NCBI GenBank assembly: GCA_017941505.1
Contig: JAGAWH010000079.1
Coordinates: 1-25,385, forward strand
Origin: Faecalicoccus sp.
Lineage (GTDB): Bacteria > Bacillota_I > Bacilli_A > Erysipelotrichales > Erysipelotrichaceae
Reading direction: 5' to 3'
Length of the DNA: 25,385 bases
Shown piece by piece: positions 1 to 7,700 of this stretch (position 1 is its first letter; each line of letters begins with the position of its first letter). A program made the translations under genes and the position numbers. The notes beneath the pieces are model-generated. The model made no database searches and was not told where the DNA came from. It worked only from the letters and a program-made list of their open reading frames with translations.

Positions 1-1
1 A

Positions 2-403
2 ATGATTGCGGCATTATGTTCGACAGCTTTAAGAGGTGTGGATGTAAAACTCATTGTTCCGGGAATGTATGATAAACAGGTGGTTGGTGAATTAGGGGAA
101 ACTTATTATGAAAGATTGATTAAATCCGGCGTAGAAATATATGCGTACACTCCTGGATTTATTCACGCAAAGATGTTTATTTCCGATGACATCAAAGCTG
201 TCGTAGGAACCATCAATCTGGATTATCGCAGTCTTTATCATCATTTTGAATGTGGTACTTATATGTATGATACTGAGTGTATCAAGGATATTAAGGCAGA
301 CTTTGAAGATACCATCGCAAAATGCCACAAAGTATCTTTGGAAGAAGCGAAGAAAACGAAAGCCGCAGGTCATGTAGCCCGCTTATTAGCCCCAATGATG
401 TAG
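2..403 (+). CDS. cls: Cardiolipin synthase, C-terminal part (5' end outside window)
   Basis: This is the last 133 residues of a phospholipase D-superfamily cardiolipin synthase, which joins two phosphatidylglycerol molecules into cardiolipin at the membrane. The second HKD motif is complete: H and K in 'FIHAKMFISDD' (the His codon is at 164), followed by 'GTINLDYRSLYHHFE'. It aligns without gaps to the last 134 codons of the next gene, and the two share long identical DNA stretches (for example about 152-191 against 1861-1900), so the pair is a tandem duplication. The first ATG lies at position 2, but the full copy downstream shows that this falls mid-protein, so the true start is upstream of the window. 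A clear terminator follows, so this gene and the next are separate transcription units. Confidence 0.93.
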   Translation: MIAALCSTALRGVDVKLIVPGMYDKQVVGELGETYYERLIKSGVEIYAYTPGFIHAKMFISDDIKAVVGTINLDYRSLYHHFECGTYMYDTECIKDIKADFEDTIAKCHKVSLEEAKKTKAAGHVARLLAPMM

Positions 404-412
404 AAAGATGAA

Positions 413-455
413 AACGTCAGATATCTCTGTAAAAGAGGAATCTGACGTTTTTTTT
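413..455 (+). terminator. Rho-independent terminator after first cls
   Basis: A perfect 10-bp stem, AACGTCAGAT (413-422) with ATCTGACGTT (440-449), is followed by a T-run to 455. It closes the upstream cardiolipin synthase gene. Confidence 0.9.
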
Positions 456-490
456 ATGATCCGGGTCAAAATGAGAGAATACATTTTCTT

Positions 491-496
491 TATAAT
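491..496 (+). promoter_or_regulatory. Candidate -10 element for second cls
   Basis: A consensus TATAAT stands 60 nt upstream of the ATG at 556. No convincing -35 box is seen at the right distance, so the call rests on the -10 alone. Confidence 0.4.
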
Positions 497-555
497 AGTA
501 CGAGATTATTTTATAATTAAGCCAATTGAAATATCTAAAAGGAGGAGTTTTGATT

Positions 556-2112
556 ATGGATAATAATCATTCGGATGAAGGCATCCGCCTATTGAAAAGC
601 CAAATGAATCTGGGAAAGGTTCTGTTTAGCTGGACCGGTGTTATTGTGATACTTCTGGTGATTATGGTGCTTGCCTTTTTACAGATTATAGGAAACTTTG
701 CCCATTGGTTAACAGGTATTGCGGCCGGTGTATTTATTTTTGAATTGATAGTGGTTATTTACCTTGTTAACTCCAATATGGACTCTTCTGCCAAGATTAC
801 ATGGTTGCTTGTGATTGTGGCATTACCGATATTAGGTGCCTGTCTTTATATTTATTCTCTGCAAAGTTTTGGATCTCGAGCACTTCGCAAAGCCACCGAA
901 GAAAGAAGCAAATTAACAAGAGAATCCTTAGGAACACGCCAAGAAGATTTGAATGCTTTGAAAGCTCAGGACTCACAGGCTGGCGGTACAGCTACTTATA
1001 TCGATAATACAGGGATGTATCCGGTATTCACCAATAATAAAGTCACATATTTCCCGTTGGGAGAATTGAAGTGGCAGGCTTTATTGGAAGATATGAAAAA
1101 TGCCAAAGAGTTTATCTTTATGGAATACTTCATTATCCAGGAAGGCCTGATGTGGGGCAAAATGCTGGAAATCATGAAACAGAAGGCAGCCGAAGGAGTG
1201 GAAATTCGTGTTCTATATGATGGAACCAATGAATTCAGTACACTGCCGCATAGCTATCCGAAAAAATTAGAAGAAATCGGTATTCAGGCTAAAATGTTTT
1301 CTCCGTTGATTCCGATTGTATCAACCTATTTCAATTATCGAGATCATCGTAAGATTCTTGTGATTGATGGAAAGGTAGCCTACAACGGTGGAGTTAACTT
1401 AGCGGATGAATATATCAATGCCATCCAGAAATGCGGACATTGGAAAGATACGGCGCTTCGCATTGAAGGACCGGCTGTAGATTCCTTTACGATGATGTTT
1501 TTGGAGATGTGGCATTTATTAAAAGGAGTACCGGATGCAGGGAAGTATATCGGAAAAGCCGAAAGCTTTGATACGAAGGGATATGTGATTCCGTTTGGAG
1601 ATAATCCATTTGATAAATATAAAGTGGGCGAAACCGTATATATGGATATTCTTTACCAGGCAAAAAATTATGTTCATATCACATCCCCATATCTGATTTT
1701 AGATGATGAAATGATTGCAGCACTATGTTCTACGGCTTTACGTGGGGTTGAGGTTAAATTGATCGTTCCGGGAATCTGCGATGGAAAAACAGTCGGTGAA
1801 TTAGGAAAAACCTACTATGGACGTTTAGTAGAAGCCGGTGTAGAAGTTTATGAATATACACCTGGATTTATTCACGCAAAGATGTTTATTTCCGATGACA
1901 TTAAAGCGGTAGTAGGTACAATCAACCTGGATTATCGCAGTCTTTATCATCATTTTGAATGCGGTACCTATATGTATGATACCGATTGTATTCAAGATAT
2001 TGAGGCTGACTTCCAAGATACACTTTCAAAATGTCATAGAATTACTCCGGAAGAGGCAAAGAAAACTAAAATCTTAGGACGGGTCGCCCGCTTATTTGCG
2101 CCGATGATGTAA
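556..2112 (+). CDS. cls: Cardiolipin synthase (phospholipase D family)
   Basis: This 518-residue membrane enzyme makes cardiolipin from phosphatidylglycerol. Three hydrophobic segments lie near residues 25-45, 52-72 and 81-100. Two catalytic HKD motifs follow: H264-K266-D271 in 'HRKILVID' and H440-K442-D447 in 'HAKMFISD'. The length is normal for Gram-positive Cls. An in-frame TTG at 526 would add ten residues, but the ribosome site GGAGGAG at 541-547 sits 8 nt before the ATG at 556, which fixes that start. It is the intact partner of the truncated copy at the window edge; the two C-termini are nearly identical apart from scattered substitutions. Two Cls paralogues could serve different growth conditions, but nothing in the sequence shows this. 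Confidence 0.95.
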   Translation: MDNNHSDEGIRLLKSQMNLGKVLFSWTGVIVILLVIMVLAFLQIIGNFAHWLTGIAAGVFIFELIVVIYLVNSNMDSSAKITWLLVIVALPILGACLYIYSLQSFGSRALRKATEERSKLTRESLGTRQEDLNALKAQDSQAGGTATYIDNTGMYPVFTNNKVTYFPLGELKWQALLEDMKNAKEFIFMEYFIIQEGLMWGKMLEIMKQKAAEGVEIRVLYDGTNEFSTLPHSYPKKLEEIGIQAKMFSPLIPIVSTYFNYRDHRKILVIDGKVAYNGGVNLADEYINAIQKCGHWKDTALRIEGPAVDSFTMMFLEMWHLLKGVPDAGKYIGKAESFDTKGYVIPFGDNPFDKYKVGETVYMDILYQAKNYVHITSPYLILDDEMIAALCSTALRGVEVKLIVPGICDGKTVGELGKTYYGRLVEAGVEVYEYTPGFIHAKMFISDDIKAVVGTINLDYRSLYHHFECGTYMYDTDCIQDIEADFQDTLSKCHRITPEEAKKTKILGRVARLFAPMM

Positions 2113-2115
2113 AAC

Positions 2116-2131
2116 GTTACAAATTTGTGAC
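2116..2131. promoter_or_regulatory. 16-bp palindrome, possible operator
   Basis: GTTACAAATTTGTGAC is an inverted repeat with one mismatched pair. It lies just after the cls stop and 12 bp upstream of the -35 box of the lipoprotein gene. It could bind a dimeric regulator. With its flanking A and T runs it could instead form a weak hairpin terminator for cls; the sequence alone does not decide. Confidence 0.35.
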
Positions 2132-2142
2132 ACTTTTGTTGA

Positions 2143-2171
2143 TTGACTTAAGAGTTGTTAAGAATTATATT
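2143..2171 (+). promoter_or_regulatory. Sigma-A-type promoter of lipoprotein gene
   Basis: TTGACT (2143-2148) and TATATT (2166-2171) are separated by 17 bp. Each differs from the housekeeping consensus by one base. The expected start of transcription is near 2178, about 23 nt before the ATG. Confidence 0.65.
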
Positions 2172-2200
2172 CAAGGTACAAACGAAATGGGGGTGGAAAT

Positions 2201-3052
2201 ATGAAATTTCTAAAAATTACAGCTGCTGCTTTGGCATGTTTTATTGCGCTGGCAGGATGTACCAAATCTGAATTTGGAATGGTTTTAGAAAACAACGTTA
2301 TTACAGTTACTGCGGACAATTCCGGTGACGATGATACTGCATCGGCAGGAACATTTGTCGTAGAAGAAAACCTGGAACTGGTTATGGAATCCAAACTTCA
2401 GGATGGTGACAAGATTAAGGTTTCCTTTATTGATGTTTCCGATGTGACCGAAGATGAGGAAGATTTTGATGAATTGGTAAACAAAAAAGCAGATTGGGAA
2501 ACGTATTTAGAAGGAACGCAGACTGTTTACGGTGGTATTTTGCCGGGCGATTATTTTGTCAGAGTAGAAGTCGAAGGTAAAGCCACAGGAACCGCAACAA
2601 TCTCTGTTCGTGACATTCAGGATCCGGATACATGGGATAAACAGGCTTCTAAAGAGGACGCATTAGCTGCGATCGGTATGGAATCTTTTGAAATTCCGGA
2701 AGGAACAGAAATTCGTTTAGGAGCTGTTACAGCCGGTGAATACAGAACCCACGAAGGTGCCATAAAAGTTAACGTTGCCTATCCGGCAGTCGATATGTTT
2801 GTTTATAAGGCAGCCGAAGATGTAAATGGTGGAGACCCTACTTTTGAAGGCAATGAATATGCCAATGAATGGACACAGGATATTGACGGTATTACCGTAA
2901 CCTGTTACGGAAATCGTGAAGGAGAAGCCACAAAGACGGTTTGGACAAGAGATGGATATAGCTATGCCATTAGAGTACACGGTCTTGGAGGCGATTTGGA
3001 CTTCGGTTTAACTGCTGATGATTTAGCTGCAGTCGTTCCGGGTATTCAATAG
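2201..3052 (+). CDS. Secreted lipoprotein of unknown function
   Basis: The protein has 283 residues. A short positive N-terminus (MKFLK) and hydrophobic core end in the lipobox LAGC, so Cys20 should be lipidated and the mature protein held on the outer face of the membrane. The rest is acidic and beta-rich. Two stretches look like related modules: residues about 30-125, ending in a GGILPGDYFVRVEVEG segment, and residues about 160-275 with EIRLGAVTAGEY and YSYAIRVHG. Both suggest small beta-sandwich domains with a 'G-x-Y-x-V-x-V' hairpin. I do not recognise a named family. A strong GGGGGTGG ribosome site precedes the ATG, and the gene has its own promoter and terminator, so it is monocistronic. 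Confidence 0.85.
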   Translation: MKFLKITAAALACFIALAGCTKSEFGMVLENNVITVTADNSGDDDTASAGTFVVEENLELVMESKLQDGDKIKVSFIDVSDVTEDEEDFDELVNKKADWETYLEGTQTVYGGILPGDYFVRVEVEGKATGTATISVRDIQDPDTWDKQASKEDALAAIGMESFEIPEGTEIRLGAVTAGEYRTHEGAIKVNVAYPAVDMFVYKAAEDVNGGDPTFEGNEYANEWTQDIDGITVTCYGNREGEATKTVWTRDGYSYAIRVHGLGGDLDFGLTADDLAAVVPGIQ

Positions 3053-3060
3053 TAAATCAG

Positions 3061-3090
3061 GCATTCGGTCTTAGGACTGAATGCTTTTTT
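3061..3090 (+). terminator. Rho-independent terminator after lipoprotein gene
   Basis: The stem is GCATTCGGTC (3061-3070) with GACTGAATGC (3075-3084), a TTAG loop, one G-U pair and six T residues. Confidence 0.9.
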
Positions 3091-3102
3091 AATGCTAAAT
3101 CA

Positions 3103-3111
3103 TGATATAAT
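3103..3111 (+). promoter_or_regulatory. Extended -10 promoter of zinc-ribbon gene
   Basis: TGATATAAT is a perfect extended -10 (TGn plus TATAAT). The start of transcription should fall near 3118, only about 15 nt before the ATG at 3134, so the leader is little more than the ribosome site. No good -35 is visible, as expected for an extended -10 promoter. Confidence 0.6.
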
Positions 3112-3133
3112 GGATGCAGTTGAGGTGAGAATT

Positions 3134-5497
3134 ATGGCTGATTTAAAAGTAATGAAGCGCTGTCCTAATTGTGGGACATTGAACGATGATGATTCTTTAT
3201 TCTGCATGAACTGCCGGTGTGATTTATCATCTGTAGCTGCAGTACCGATTGATGAAGAACCTACAGATTCTTTCTTTACAGAAGAAATTGAAAATCACGA
3301 TAATAAACAAAATCTGGAACGGCCGAATACGGAGATGTATGAAGGAATTATTCCGCCGATTCGGGAAAGCGAATCCGCTACCGAATCTATGGCTCATACC
3401 ACTTCCAGTATTCCGGTAATACCTCCGATTAATAATCCGGAACCGAAAAAGGATTATAAGAAATATTATATCTATGGTGGTATTGCCGCACTGCTTCTTG
3501 TGGCAGGTATCGGTTTGATGTTCTTTATGAATCGCGGTGAATCCCAAATTTCTGCTTACGATGCCCATATTACCCAGGGTCAGAAATATGTTGCCGAAAA
3601 GAAATATGAAGCTGCGATTGATGAATTCGAGCAGGCAAAGAAAATCGATCCGAAAAAAGAAGAAGCCTACGAAAATTTATATTATACCTATGAAAAACAG
3701 GGAGATATTAAACAGCAGCAGTTTATCTATAACGAATATAATATCGAGACCGGCAAAACCCAGAAGGATATGCAGGAAGCTCAAAAGGAAATCTATATTA
3801 TCATTATAGAAACTGACCCGGTTGATCCGGAACCGACAAAACCGGAAGAGCCGGTAACACCGCCAAGCTATGATGAGGATGCTCCTGTTTTGGAACAATG
3901 GGAGAATGTAACCGATTGGAATGCCTTTGAATCATCAAAAGAATATACTTATGAAATCCGCTGGAGTGCAGTAAATGAAGCGGAAGGGTATGAATTCAAC
4001 TATGCCATCGAAAAGGATACTACTACCGAATTAACAGAGGATATTAAGGATACAAAATTCAGCATTAAGTTTAAGGATTATGAAGGATTCTTAGCTAAGG
4101 TGAGGGCTTTTAAGACAGTTGACGGTCAGAAGGTTTATACCCCTTGGAGTGTGATTCAGGCAATGGATAAAGATGCCGTACAGAAAGAATGTGACCAGCT
4201 GAATCCGTTTATTGAACAGAAGCCGGAAGAAGAAAAGAAGGAAGAAGAGAAAAAAGAAGAAAAGAAGGAAGAAGAGAAAAAAGAGGATGAATTCGGAAGT
4301 GTGGATGATCTGAATGATATCGATGCGCTTTTCGATGCTTTCTTGAAAAATGAGATTCCAGCTTATAATAAGCAGGGCGGTGAAATTTGGTTCAAGAATC
4401 TGCAGAATGCCCAGGAACATGAAAGATATGCCCAAGGAAAACGCGTTGACTTAGATAACGATGGTGAGCAGGAATTGATTTTAACCGGAGGATCAGCTAC
4501 CTACGGCGGTATGTATCTGGACGCCAAAGACGGAAAGATTGTATGTTTTGAACAGGGAGAGGGTACTACCGGTATTCTCGGTTATGGTTATTATGACGGC
4601 AAGGCTGTCATCTGTCACAGCGATACCTCTCATGCCGGAAGAAATGTGTATACCTTTACCGTCTATAATGGGGCTGATACAATCGAAGATACCTTTGATC
4701 TGAAAGCCGAATATTATAATATGAGCCCTGACCGCTATGACAACAAGGATGCCAAATTGACCTTTAAAGGCCAGACGATTACTCTGCAGGAATACGAAAA
4801 CTTACTTAGAGAAATATTTGCCGACTCCGATCCGGATTATCCGTTCCTTTTAAGCGATGCAGCGCCTTCTGAAAATGAAAAAACTGAACCGGTTGAGGTA
4901 GAGCAGCCAAAGACAGAAACCGAAAAAGAAGAAACCCAGACTGCTCCTGTAGAGAGTACTAACGACCAAAAAGAATCGGAGGTTCCGGTAGAACAATATC
5001 CGAAGGATATCACCATGGATGACCTTCTTGAAGAAGTTTACGAGAAATATGTCTTCTCCAATGGCTTGGGATGGAGAACCGAGGTACAGATTTATGCGGA
5101 CGGAACGATAAAAGGACATTATTTTTACGAAACGTTTGAAAGCGGAGAGGGTTATGATGTCACCCGTACTGAGTCTTACTTTACTGCAAAACTAAAAAAT
5201 ATCAAGAAGACAAAGGATGGTGTATTTACCGCAGAATTTACGGAATACCAAAGTGAGAATCCGACAAGTTCAGATCAGATTATCGAGGAAGGTTCTACGA
5301 AGATTAAAGTGGTTTACATGGAAAAGACTTATGGCTTTGACAACTGCAAGACTTTAACTTTCTATGGACCGGATACACCGATTACTGAATTTACAGACAA
5401 GCAGCGTGAGTATCTGCCAGATCAAAATATGACAGGCGATTATGGCTGGCTGTTGAATAATGAAGATAACTACTTAATGTGGGGAACAACAGAGTAA
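3134..5497 (+). CDS. Zinc-ribbon, single-pass membrane protein with TPR, FN3-like and calcium-type modules
   Basis: This 787-residue protein has its parts in clear order. A zinc ribbon comes first (C10-x2-C13 and C24-x2-C27). An acidic Pro-rich linker leads to a transmembrane helix at about 111-132. TPR-like helices follow at about 139-200. A Pro-rich spacer precedes a fibronectin-III-like beta domain near 255-345 ('YEIRWSAVNEAEGYEFNY'). A Lys/Glu tract lies near 365-390. Next is a domain with a DLDNDGEQE loop typical of FG-GAP/dockerin-type calcium sites, then a second charged linker and a last beta-rich domain. The zinc ribbon should be cytoplasmic and the rest outside. The start at 3134 is set by GAGGTGAG at 3122-3129; the open frame extends 14 codons upstream, but those overlap the promoter. 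Function is unknown; a surface sensor or scaffold is plausible. Confidence 0.85.
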   Translation: MADLKVMKRCPNCGTLNDDDSLFCMNCRCDLSSVAAVPIDEEPTDSFFTEEIENHDNKQNLERPNTEMYEGIIPPIRESESATESMAHTTSSIPVIPPINNPEPKKDYKKYYIYGGIAALLLVAGIGLMFFMNRGESQISAYDAHITQGQKYVAEKKYEAAIDEFEQAKKIDPKKEEAYENLYYTYEKQGDIKQQQFIYNEYNIETGKTQKDMQEAQKEIYIIIIETDPVDPEPTKPEEPVTPPSYDEDAPVLEQWENVTDWNAFESSKEYTYEIRWSAVNEAEGYEFNYAIEKDTTTELTEDIKDTKFSIKFKDYEGFLAKVRAFKTVDGQKVYTPWSVIQAMDKDAVQKECDQLNPFIEQKPEEEKKEEEKKEEKKEEEKKEDEFGSVDDLNDIDALFDAFLKNEIPAYNKQGGEIWFKNLQNAQEHERYAQGKRVDLDNDGEQELILTGGSATYGGMYLDAKDGKIVCFEQGEGTTGILGYGYYDGKAVICHSDTSHAGRNVYTFTVYNGADTIEDTFDLKAEYYNMSPDRYDNKDAKLTFKGQTITLQEYENLLREIFADSDPDYPFLLSDAAPSENEKTEPVEVEQPKTETEKEETQTAPVESTNDQKESEVPVEQYPKDITMDDLLEEVYEKYVFSNGLGWRTEVQIYADGTIKGHYFYETFESGEGYDVTRTESYFTAKLKNIKKTKDGVFTAEFTEYQSENPTSSDQIIEEGSTKIKVVYMEKTYGFDNCKTLTFYGPDTPITEFTDKQREYLPDQNMTGDYGWLLNNEDNYLMWGTTE

Positions 5498-5518
5498 AAC
5501 GGGCACATGCCCGTTTTA
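5498..5518 (+). terminator. Compact hairpin terminator
   Basis: AACGGGCA (5498-5505) pairs with TGCCCGTT (5508-5515), followed by a short T-rich run. The real loop is probably four bases. It lies immediately after the stop codon, 17 nt before the next ATG, so it may reduce readthrough rather than abolish it. Confidence 0.7.
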
Positions 5519-5534
5519 TTGTATAGGAGGAACA

Positions 5535-6056
5535 ATGGCAAGAGCATCGACTAAAGAAAAAAAGACAATTTATCAAACCCGGCGGGAAGAATTAGGATTA
5601 AGCCGTGAAAAAGCCAGCGAGCTGCTGGAGTTTATGACACCGGAAAGAATCGAGCGGATTGAAAGCGGTAAATTTACAGCTCATCCCGATGAAGTCGTGT
5701 TGATGGCAAAAAAGTACAAAGCACCGCAATTATGTAATTATTATTGTGCTAAAGAATGTGAAATCGGTCGACAATATGTTCCGGAGATCAAGGTAAAAGA
5801 GCTTCCTCAAATTGTATTGGAGATGCTGGCATCATTAAATTCTGTAAAGAAACGGCAGGAGCGCCTGATTGAGATAACCGTTGACGGTCAAATCGAAGCT
5901 GAAGAGATCGAGGATTTGATTACCATTCAGGAAGAATTGGAAAAGATTTCGATTACCGTGGAAACACTGCAGCTATGGGTTGAAAATAAACTGGCTTCCG
6001 GAGATATTGATATGGAAGCCTACACAGCCGCAAAGAGTAAGAGAATGGGCAAATAG
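5535..6056 (+). CDS. XRE-like helix-turn-helix protein
   Basis: The protein has 173 residues. Residues about 12-60 form a Cro/C1-type helix-turn-helix ('YQTRREELGLSREKASELL ... ERIERIESGK'). A Cys cluster follows (CNYYCAKEC, near 70-78). The C-terminal half is helical and likely a coiled coil (about 95-155), suited to dimerisation. It is probably a transcription regulator; the closely spaced cysteines could hold a metal or sense redox state, but that is inference. GGAGG at 5526-5530 sets the ATG at 5535. The terminator after it overlaps the last codons. Confidence 0.85.
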   Translation: MARASTKEKKTIYQTRREELGLSREKASELLEFMTPERIERIESGKFTAHPDEVVLMAKKYKAPQLCNYYCAKECEIGRQYVPEIKVKELPQIVLEMLASLNSVKKRQERLIEITVDGQIEAEEIEDLITIQEELEKISITVETLQLWVENKLASGDIDMEAYTAAKSKRMGK

Positions 6057-6076
6057 AAGCCTATTCTCTTATTTTT
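6040..6076 (+). terminator. Terminator overlapping the stop codon
   Basis: AGAGAATGGGC (6040-6050) pairs with GCCTATTCTCT (6059-6069) with one G-U pair, followed by ATTTTTT. The left arm encodes the last residues of the upstream protein, and the loop contains its TAG. Confidence 0.85.
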
Positions 6077-6194
6077 TGTGGAAATTCGACTTTGTATTTT
6101 GCACTTATTGTTATGGGAAGAAAACGTATTCAAAGATATTATGTAACCGTAATAAGAAAGGTCCCCTTTCTTAAGGGAAAAGGAGGGAAGAAGA

Positions 6195-6353
6195 ATGAAT
6201 GAATTAAGAATCCCGAATTGGGTATGGATCGTAGTTGGCCTGATTTATTGGATCTCACCGGATCTTCTGCCTGGCCCTATCGATGATATTCTTGTGATGG
6301 TTTACGCATTATATCGCTACCATAACGAAATGAATGTTTACGAACAAGATTAA
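6195..6353 (+). CDS. Small YkvA/DUF1232-like membrane protein (52 aa)
   Basis: The protein reads MNELRIPNWVWIV... and ends ...NVYEQD. The core 'YWISPDLLPGPIDDILVM' matches the conserved signature of the YkvA/DUF1232 family (sPxDliPd...DD), a group of small membrane-associated proteins of unknown role. It is much shorter than typical members, holding only the signature hairpin. AAGGAGGGA at 6179-6187 is a strong ribosome site 7 nt before the ATG. A terminator hairpin follows at 6451-6474. Confidence 0.8.
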   Translation: MNELRIPNWVWIVVGLIYWISPDLLPGPIDDILVMVYALYRYHNEMNVYEQD

Positions 6354-6450
6354 TGATATACCGGCATGAAATCTCCGGCATGCCTTGCTTGACATAGATA
6401 GTCCTCCTCAAAAATGTGTTCTCTTTCTAAATTACCGGAGTGAAATATAA

Positions 6451-6474
6451 GCCGATGGCGGTTCATCGGCTTTT
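6451..6474 (+). terminator. Rho-independent terminator after DUF1232-like gene
   Basis: GCCGATG (6451-6457) pairs with CATCGGC (6464-6470), followed by TTTT. It lies 20 nt before the first copy of the 42-nt palindromic repeat. Confidence 0.8.
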
Positions 6475-6493
6475 CTTTATGTCCGGGAAACAG

Positions 6494-6535
6494 TTAGACA
6501 TTCGGCAAATAATCAAAAACTTGCCGAAAGTCTAA
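6494..6535. repeat. 42-nt palindromic repeat, copy A
   Basis: The arms TTAGACATTCGGCAA (6494-6508) and TTGCCGAAAGTCTAA (6521-6535) pair over 15 bp with one mismatch around a 12-nt loop. The reverse complement of copy B at 8583-8624 matches 37 of 42 bases, including one full arm and 11 of 12 loop bases. The two copies bracket the toxin-antitoxin pair in inverted orientation. Confidence 0.85.
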
Positions 6536-6548
6536 TATTATTAATCAT

Positions 6549-6579
6549 AAAAAACGGAAGAGTGAAATATACTCTTCCG
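6549..6579 (-). terminator. Terminator of the abiE-type operon
   Basis: On the minus strand a perfect 9-bp stem, CGGAAGAGT with ACTCTTCCG (6555-6563 and 6571-6579), is followed by a run of T residues (A-run 6549-6554 on the plus strand). Confidence 0.9.
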
Positions 6580-6619
6580 AATTGTTTATGATTAGTCGAG
6601 TTCTTGTTGGAATAATATC

Positions 6620-7700
6620 CTACGTTTCTAATTCTAAAAATCTGTCATTTTCCATATCTAAAGTATTTAAATTTCTTAGTCCTTCAACTAAATATGCATA
6701 TTCTAATAAGCGCTGCTTACGGACATATGCCAAACTTTTATACCTTTTCTTTTCTAAAAGGACATTTCTGTATTTCTGGGGATTTTTGATTTCGGTAAAA
6801 GGAATACCAGACAACAGACAGGACGAAAGATACAGAATTTTACACGCTTTCCAAACTGCATCCTCAAAATTATAGCCAGATAATAAAATGTGATTTTTCA
6901 AGGATTTAATACCCCTTAGATAAGAAAAGAATTCATCTTTATCTACAGATCCTTTAGCAATTATGCAAAGACATGTATGTATTGTATCCTTTAAAACGTC
7001 GCTTTTATCCCAATTCTGTCCTCGAAATATAATTTCATGTTCAACAGAGGTTTCGTAGGTGATTTTCACCAAAGCATAATCTTCTATATAGTCAAAAAGC
7101 AAACCTATATCAAATAATTGTTTAGCGATTTCTAATTCTTTTCCATTATGAATAGGAACACCTGTTGTATGCGGTGCAAAGGCAGTGAGTTTCTCTCCTA
7201 AAAGGCAATCTGAAGTAGGAATTTGTACTTTTGCGTTGTCACCATACGTAAGGAGTAAATCGTTTTTTATTTCTTTTTCTATGGTCTGTGCATAGGGAAT
7301 ATGAGAATAAACAACATCCAAAAGAATATAAAATAATTTAGATTGAACTGGAGAATAATACAAGAACTTAAAATGACGTTTTATTAAATTTCCTCTTCTT
7401 TTTCGAATATCCTCTGTTTTTGAAACAAAGGGAAAAATAGCAGATGCCATTTCGATATAATGGTCTATATCTGTTCCGGGTTCAACTAGAATGTCAATGT
7501 CTGTAGAAAGCCTGGCAGGAGTATCTAATAGCAGCATTAGACTTGTGCCACCCTTGAAACAAAAAGGCATCCCAACTGTTCGCAAAGCTTCTAACAATCC
7601 AAAGGCATATAATGATCTTTCAATCAGTCCGGGGATCACATTTGTATTTTTTTTGAAGTGCTTTAATATATTCCATTGTATAAACAGTTTTATCAATCAT
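6620..7700 (-). CDS. AbiEii-type nucleotidyltransferase toxin, apparently frameshifted near the N-terminus
   Basis: The protein carries the AbiEii/AbiGii nucleotidyltransferase signature 'FKGGTSL' followed 13 residues later by 'DID', the metal-binding Asp pair. AbiEii toxins attach nucleotides to tRNA and are the toxin half of type IV abortive-infection pairs. The ATG at 7698-7700 has a perfect GGAGGTG site 7 nt upstream and overlaps the antitoxin stop by 8 nt. Its frame reads MIDKTVYTMEYIKALQKKY and meets a TGA at 7620-7622, whereas the conserved domain lies one base out of phase. Dropping one C from the run at 7631-7634 would join them as '...CDPGLIERSLYAFGLL'. A weaker TTG at 7694-7696 opens the long frame directly (358 residues). 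The gene may be a pseudogene, use +1 slippage, or contain a sequence error. It is visibly more AT-rich than its neighbours. Confidence 0.82.

Noticed and set aside
526..555. In-frame TTG start for the second cardiolipin synthase
   Set aside because: It would place the ribosome site inside the coding region; the ATG at 556 has ideal spacing.
4220..4290. Tandem DNA repeat or microsatellite
   Set aside because: GAAGAAAAG-type runs encode a Lys/Glu linker; unit lengths are irregular, so it is low-complexity coding sequence.
4091..4435. Minus-strand hydrophobic Phe/Leu-rich frame
   Set aside because: It is the complement of the Lys/Glu tract in the zinc-ribbon gene; apparent membrane segments are an artefact of GAA/AAG repeats.
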